Positions 58,382 through 64,000 of a stretch of 64,000 nt of DNA are shown piece by piece. The notes beneath the pieces are model-generated. The model was not told the DNA's origin. It did not search any database and was given only the letters and a program-made list of their open reading frames with translations. How positions within the stretch are numbered: position 1 is the stretch's first letter; every line of letters begins with the position of its first letter. A program made the position numbers and the translations under genes. The DNA comes from Embiotoca jacksoni (Eukaryota; Chordata; Actinopteri; Embiotocidae). The stretch is taken from NCBI GenBank assembly GCA_022577435.1, contig JAKOON010000004.1:4425001-4489000 (forward strand), read 5' to 3'.

Positions 58382-61333
58382 ATGTCTTTGAGGCTGTTTT
58401 CTGTGAACAGTCCCGTTTTCAAATGTTTAAAATCTCTTTATAACCCTTCGGCACGAGGGTTTGGGTAAGAAACTCCACATTACTATTTCACATGTGGAAA
58501 CAGGAAAGTTTTGTCAATAGTGCGTGTTTTAATAACGATATGTGCAATTGGCCTCCGTTTGTTACTTTTTCAGGACTGGGGCTGCCTCCCTTGGTTCAGT
58601 AAATTTAAAAGGTCGCAGTTGTCTCACACTTAAAGATTTTAGCTCCGAAGAAATCAAGAGGCTGCTGTGGGTGTCAGCGGACCTCAAGCATCGGATCAAG
58701 CATGAAAAACAGGTTTTTATAAACAAATACTAACGTCTATTTTCATTTGATTTTCTTTTTACTCTGTGGTCTCTCTGGTTGGGTCATTTAAAGAGGCCAT
58801 CTGTCATTTCTATTTCAGTATCTGCCTCTTCTACAAGGAAAGTCCATTGCCATGATATTTGAGAAGAGGAGCACCAGAACAAGAATGTCCACAGAAACAG
58901 GTGTTTGTATATAAGCATTCACTCCTACACATGTGGCTCAGTCAGACAACCCTATCAATAAAAAAATAAATAAAAAAAAGTTGGTGGGACACTTCAGGCC
59001 ACATTTATAAAGGCAATTTTTAAGTGTCAAGTTTACGCAGATGAGCTGCATACCTTTATTTCATTCATGAGGACACGACTTTTAGTTGCGCCGATACCAT
59101 TGATGCAAAGTCATTGTGAATGAGGACACAAAAGAACAGCTGAAGGGCAACTTTCAATGCAAGCTGTTAACAAAACAGTCTGAACAGCTTTCTCCTCTCG
59201 TTCCCCCCCCACCCCCTCTACTCCCCTTCAACGCTCACATTGTTCTATGTGATTGTTCTCTTTAAATACTACTTTGCTTTTAGGAAAACTAAAGTTGTCT
59301 TAATATCATAATGCCAGGTTTTGCTTTGCTGGGTGGACACCCCTGTTTCCTCACCTCGCAGGACATCCATCTGGGAGTGAATGAGAGTAGCACAGACACA
59401 GCTAAGTGAGTGTTATAATTTCTTATACATAAATGTTAAATGATCTTTGTTTAACCAAGGACATGTTGAAAAAAAACAAACCTGGTCATTATTAGCATAT
59501 TGTCCTCTGATGTTGACTTGTAGTGTGCTGTGATTACTGTGACAACAACAGGTGGGGTGTTTCTTAGCCTGATCGTCCCTCCTGGTTCAGTACTTGAGCC
59601 TGCATGTGATCTCTGCGCTGTCACCACAGGGTTCTCTCTGGACTCTGTGATATTGTCTTGGCGCGAGTGTACGGCCACGCTACGCTGGAGGAGCTGGATA
59701 AGGAGGCGTCCATCCCCATCATCAACGGTCTGTCTGACCTCTACCACCCGATCCAGATCCTGGCTGACTTCCTCACTTTACAGGCACTCTCACCGCTCGA
59801 TATACTACAATTTTCATCCAGTGCGCAGCAATGGTGTAGCGTTTCCTGAATTACTACGTTTCTCCTCCAGGAGCATTATGGTTCCCTCAGTGGACTAACG
59901 GTGAGCTGGATTGGAGACGGGAACAATGTCCTCCACTCCTTCATGATGACGGCTGCCAAACTGGGAGTTCATCTTAAGGTTGCTACACCGAAGGTTCGCC
60001 TCTTGTTACACTCTCGCGTACATGTATGCTGCACTTATTGTTTTGTTTTCTGGCAGCCAGCCTCTCATCTCTGCACTTTTAGTGACACTGAGATAAAACT
60101 GCATCTTTATTCTCAGGGTTATGAGCCAGAACAGAGTGTTATTCAAGAGGCACAAAGGCTCTCCAAACAGGTGAGGTCCTCTGGAGGTGTCATTCCCCTC
60201 GTGGGATCAATAAAGTCTATCTGTCTATCTGTCTGTCTGTCTAAACAGAGCACTTTGGTTGGCTAATTTTCTGATTAAACAAGTCTGTCTGGGTTATTAT
60301 TAATAAATAATACTACGTTCTTTCTCAGCACGGGACCCAACTCGTTCTGACCTCTGACCCCATGGAGGCCGCCCATGGCAGCAATGTTTTGGTCACGGAC
60401 ACCTGGGTCAGCATGGGCCAGGAAGAGGAGAAGAAAAAAAGGCTCAAAGACTTCCATGGTTACCAGATTACCATGCAGGTAAAGAAGGACATTATTTTTG
60501 TATCATTTAGAAGCAAATACACACACACCCCCCCCCTGTTCTCGTATCCAGTCTTCGGCTCACACATCAAGCCACCGGTAGATGTTGGAGAGGTGAGCAG
60601 TTGTCCACCAGCTGCAGCAGGGCTCATTTCCAAATGTCTCACTTCTGTGCACACACTACGACAGCAAGCAAATCAGTACTGCACAAAACAGTGTCTATGT
60701 CTCTAAACAAAACTGCATTTAACCATCTCAAACTACATGTAACTGAGAAGGTAAACTTTAAAAAACTCATAAAATGTGATTTGTTAAAATGATTTACACA
60801 GTACAGGATAGTAAAGGTAAAAATGGACAGCGTGATATTATGAGACACACTACACGGCCACTATTTTGATCTGTAGAAGTAGTATAAGTCTGACACCATT
60901 CATTAGCAACAAAGCACAAATTTAATAGAATTTTATTTTTTACATTTTTATTCTACCCGGTGTGTCACCACACTTTGTTGATTTTATCTACATGTTTGGT
61001 CGTTGGTCCATTACAGACAGGAAGCGTGGCCAAACCAGACTGGACCTTCCTGCACTGTCTCCCTCGGAAAATGGAAGAGGTAGATGACCAGGTGTTCTAC
61101 TCGTCCCGCTCCCTCGTCTTCCCAGAGGCCGAGAATAGGAAATGGACCATCATGGTGGGTAATCTGCTGAAGCCTCCATTATTTAATGTGTCGTTTAGAT
61201 GAATCTTCTTCGAATAGACTTTGCCTCCAGTTTATCTTCATCTACTGATCGTGATAACTGTCATCTCTTCCAGGGTCTGATGGTTTCTCTCCTGGCTGAC
61301 TATACTCCACAGATCCCCATGCCCAAGTTTTAA
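58382..61333 (+). CDS. otc: ornithine transcarbamylase, mitochondrial, 10 exons, 356 aa
   Basis: Catalyses carbamoyl phosphate + ornithine to citrulline + phosphate in the mitochondrial matrix (urea cycle). Exons: 58382-58464, 58574-58712, 58819-58900, 59318-59405, 59630-59783, 59871-59993, 60117-60170, 60329-60478, 61017-61154, 61274-61333; sum 1071 nt including TAA. The N-terminus is basic and lacks acidic residues over about 30 aa, as expected of a mitochondrial targeting peptide. Carbamoyl-phosphate motif STRTR at 92-96, HPIQ at 170-173, DGNN at 198-201, ornithine-loop D265 and SMG at 269-271, HCLP with catalytic Cys305. Human OTC, from memory, is 354 aa with the equivalent Cys303. All key residues are present and no break is seen. 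Intron 5 uses a GC donor. Head-to-head with rpgr. Confidence 0.97.
59784..59870 (+). other. otc: otc intron 5, an 87-nt GC-AG intron
   Basis: Exon 5 must end ...LADFLTLQ (CAG at 59781-59783) because exon 6 starts EHYGSLSGLTVSWIGDGNN with phase 0, the same junction as in human OTC as I recall it. The two bases after CAG are GC, not GT. Reading on without splicing gives an in-frame stop after 21 codons. The intron ends in TTTCTCCTCCAG. Confidence 0.8.
60180..60245 (+). repeat. LINE 3'-end-like remnant with TCTG/TCTA microsatellite in otc intron 7
   Basis: CCCCTCGTGGGATCAATAAAG followed by TCTATCTGTCTATCTGTC repeats looks like the 3' tail of fish LINEs. Only the last few dozen bases are present. 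It fills a large part of the 158-nt intron. Confidence 0.5.
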
Positions 61334-61407
61334 CTTCAGCTCTTAAAATTAGAAGAGTAAAAGAGTTATTAGTGGCAATGTGGATATATCTGTGTTGTTT
61401 GTGTGTC

Positions 61408-61438
<31 letters not shown>
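61408..61438. repeat. GT microsatellite in the otc 3' UTR
   Basis: About 14 GT units roughly 80 nt after the otc stop codon, before the first AATAAA. Confidence 0.9.
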
Positions 61439-61747
61439 TGGCTTCACATCTTTTTCCAAAAGCATCACAGTACCTTTGTGCACAAATTTAAATCCAGCTT
61501 TACTGCTTTGTTCAAACCACTCTACTACAAAGCTTCAAATCAAAGACATTGTACTGTGCTTCACTGCAGACCATCTTCCAGATTACAACGTGGTTTTACA
61601 TTTTTTTTTGAAATAGTACAATAAGAAAATCCACTTTGTTTTACGAAGGGTGCAGCTGAATGGATCACATGTAATCCATATACACAGTCAGGAGACTGAC
61701 GTGGGCATTTTGGTGATCTTGTCCCACCCAACATGTTTCCTGCCTGT

Positions 61748-61753
61748 AATAAA
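61748..61753 (+). terminator. otc: probable otc polyadenylation signal AATAAA
   Basis: First AATAAA after the otc stop codon, about 415 nt downstream, giving a compact 3' UTR that contains a short GT microsatellite at 61408-61438. A second AATAAA lies near 62059. Assignment is by position only. Confidence 0.5.
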
Positions 61754-62399
61754 GGCAAAATACCAAAAACTAAGATTTTAACATTTCATGACATATCAGT
61801 TTTTGTGTAGTTTGGTTTTATTAGTCAGAACAGCATCCAAGCAATGTTGAGAAACATTAGAATTTTTGCAATAATGGAAAATGTTTACATCTCACAGCAA
61901 ATGGGCTGATTGTGTTATCAGATGAATACCATGTGGTACATGTTTTTATAATGTACACGTGTCTTTCAAATCATACTGTCTACATTTGTAATGCTGCCTT
62001 TGAGTTTTATATTGTCCACGAAGAGACCTGTAATGTGGAAATCAGCAAAACTAAAAGAATAAAATTGACACCACACTCTAGTAATAATCTCAGTCTGCCC
62101 AAATCGGGTTTTTGCGTGTGGTGGAACTAACCTTTGATTAGTTTACCCTGACTAACCAATCACCACTGCTCATGCCTAAACCCAACCAAAGCCATACAGA
62201 CAAGGGATAGACACAGGATAGAATTTTTGAGCACTAGAATGCTAAAAAAATAAAATAATAATAATTATAATAGAGTAGGGAAATCATGAGAAATCTTTTG
62301 TTTTGATCAAAATCTTAATGGTGTTCATGGTCAAATCAAGAGAGCAGTCTGCCCCTAATCTTAACTAATTGGGTGTTACTGTTCATTAGCAGTAAGAAC
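61754..62399. other. intergenic DNA downstream of otc
   Basis: AT-rich sequence after the otc poly(A) signal, with short ORFs only and no recognisable protein or repeat. Confidence 0.45.
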
Positions 62400-63337
62400 C
62401 ACAGAGCGGAGTTGTTGTTTTTTTACTGACCACGTGCTTTTAATACCTGGTGTTGAATTGAACGACGTTTAATTGACGCCCGTTTGGCGAATTGGAGGGT
62501 ATTTATGAATGCCTGATGGCCAGAGCTTATACAACGGCACTTAACCCGTTGGCGAACAAACGCCGGTAAATATTCAGACCGAATTATGACCCAGCTGGCT
62601 TTCCATATTCCCGCTCGCCGATTGGATAACTGGGAGTGACGTATGTGTGCGGGAAACTACGATCAACGTGGGTGGTCCAGCACGGAGAGAAAAAAACAAA
62701 ACAAAACGATGCTGCGTACTCCTCCATTCATAAACAAACCAGCCATGTCATTAAAAGAAATACTCCCGCATGCGCTCACATGGTTTTGTAAACAAAGACC
62801 AGGTCACGCGCTGGTTCCGGTACTGAATAATAATAATAAAAAAAAATTGTTTTTAACTTTTTGGGGTTCTTCAGCGCACGTGGGCGCATCGTGGGTGGAT
62901 TTGTTTAGACGCAAATAATAATAAAAAAAAAAAAACTCCACAAGTTTGACCGCAGAGAAATAACGACGGCTGCTTTTAATGGCGATGTGAAAACAAAAGT
63001 CAACCCCTCCTCGGCGACCACCCACACGGTGAAAGGAGGCTCTCTGCTCCGAGAGGGAGTTTGAAGCTGGGGTGGGAGGAGGATGAGAGGGGTGGGGGTG
63101 GTGGGGAGGAGGAGGAGGAGGACGCCATTGCAGCCGCAGCTGGCCGTCCGTGATTCGGCTGAGGAGGGACAAACGTTACCAAACTTTAACAATGCCGACT
63201 GGCTCGTAGACTTTTTTTTTCTTTTCTGGCTCGACTCTCTCCTCCGGTGCATGCGGTGTGGAAACAGACGAAGTGAAATGGACTTGTTGGTGTTTGCGGA
63301 GGGGGAAATGTGGAGCCACAGCGCCGAGCCAAAGCAG
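62400..63337 (+). promoter_or_regulatory. CpG-rich promoter-like region with a possible first exon of an unidentified gene
   Basis: CpG density is clearly higher than in flanking DNA. An inverted CCAAT box (GATTGG, 62620-62625) and a CRE-like TGACGTAT (62637-62644) lie at the upstream edge of the GC-richest part. An ATG at 63278 with A at -3 and G at +4 opens 20 codons (MDLLVFAEGEMWSHSAEPKQ) ending at a good donor (CAG/GTAAAAG, exon end 63337). I do not recognise the peptide; it is not the tspan7 N-terminus that human synteny would predict. The segment may be a 5' UTR exon. Confidence 0.4.
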
Positions 63338-64000
63338 GTAAAAGAGTTTCAGGAGGGACAATGGTACCAAAAAAACAAAACAAAAAAAAAAAAAGTTTGA
63401 GCTCGACTTTGGCTGAATCGTGTTAGCGGTGCTGCTAACGAGCTTGGAGGTGGTCGCCGTGCTGCACCCTCTCCACCCAAAAAAAAAAAAAAAGTGTCAA
63501 CACGTAAGCAGCACCGGGAAGCTAAAACATCTCCAAAACGCAAAAGTTAACATCAACCAAGTGACGAAATAGTGAAACATGACAACAGATGTTCTTTTCT
63601 GTTGCAAAACAATGTTGGCAAATGAGACTTTCTACGACTTTAAAAAAAAAAAAAAAAAAAAAAACTTGAGCTGTGAACATAGGCGATTTATTAGTGAGGG
63701 CTTTCAGCCTCTGGGCCTCTTGAGTTTGGTGTAAAGATTGTAAATAAAGTCACACGTCCTTTGCTCAACAATCCTGAGCAAAGGAACAAATAAAATGCAG
63801 CAAGAAAACCTAAAACTATGTAAAAACACACATTTTAGGTAACTAAAAGTTATGCATGCTGTTTTAATAAGTAACTCAAGTTTTTCCCTTCATATTACAA
63901 CGCTAAATAGTCATTACTTGTGCATACATTTGTTAAAATAATTTCATTGTTGTAACTTGCTAATAGTGTTGAGTAGTTTTATTAATACAAATGTTTCATA
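63338..64000. other. probable intron 1 of the unidentified right-hand gene
   Basis: AT-rich, with A-runs at about 63381-63393, 63480-63493 and 63642-63664. No coding exon or recognised repeat seen up to the window end. Confidence 0.3.

Noticed and set aside
59530..59898. ORF of 122 codons overlapping otc exon 5 in another frame
   Set aside because: Shadow of the true exon; the correct frame carries the HPIQ motif and joins in phase with neighbours.
1..64000. CRISPR arrays, bacterial operons, prophage or integrated viral genes
   Set aside because: Nothing resembling direct-repeat/spacer arrays or viral genes was seen; the tandem repeats found are microsatellites or coding repeats in a vertebrate gene.

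Overview
The window looks like nuclear DNA from a ray-finned fish, most likely a percomorph teleost. Genes are split into short exons with GT-AG introns. Dinucleotide (CA/GT) microsatellites are abundant, and several dispersed repeats resemble ones I recall as common in percomorph genomes. Four protein-coding genes can be reconstructed exon by exon with reading phase preserved across every junction. Their order and orientation, sytl5(+) srpx(-) rpgr(-) otc(+), match the human Xp11.4 block SYTL5-SRPX-RPGR-OTC.

Layout: 1-5363 is upstream/intronic DNA with repeat fragments and no supported gene. 5620-24466 is sytl5 (17 coding exons, 746 aa), a Rab27-effector-type protein with an N-terminal zinc-finger Slp homology domain and C-terminal C2A and C2B domains; a broken LINE retrotransposon lies antisense in its intron 14. 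24467-27895 is the convergent 3' region between sytl5 and srpx. 27896-42977 (minus) is srpx (10 coding exons, 450 aa): signal peptide, acidic linker, two sushi domains, HYR domain, third sushi domain, C-terminal DUF4174-type domain. 42978-46112 is the srpx upstream / rpgr downstream spacer. 46113-57342 (minus) is rpgr (14 coding exons, about 2121 aa), with an RCC1-like propeller followed by a very large terminal exon equivalent to mammalian ORF15. 57343-58381 is a roughly 1 kb head-to-head spacer with a perfect CRE palindrome close to otc. 58382-61333 is otc (10 exons, 356 aa), an apparently intact mitochondrial ornithine transcarbamylase with one GC-AG intron. The right end (about 62.4-63.4 kb) is CpG-rich and looks like the promoter and first exon of another plus-strand gene that I cannot identify; human synteny would predict tspan7.

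The four genes share no pathway: vesicle trafficking, extracellular matrix/secreted protein, ciliary transport, urea cycle. They are linked by ancient synteny, not operon-like function. I see no clearly new biological system. The most unusual features are the architecture of the rpgr ORF15-type exon (nested tandem repeats, strong strand asymmetry, a hydrophobic island), microsatellites lying directly on splice sites, a GC-AG intron in otc, and one repeat apparently inserted within another in an rpgr intron.
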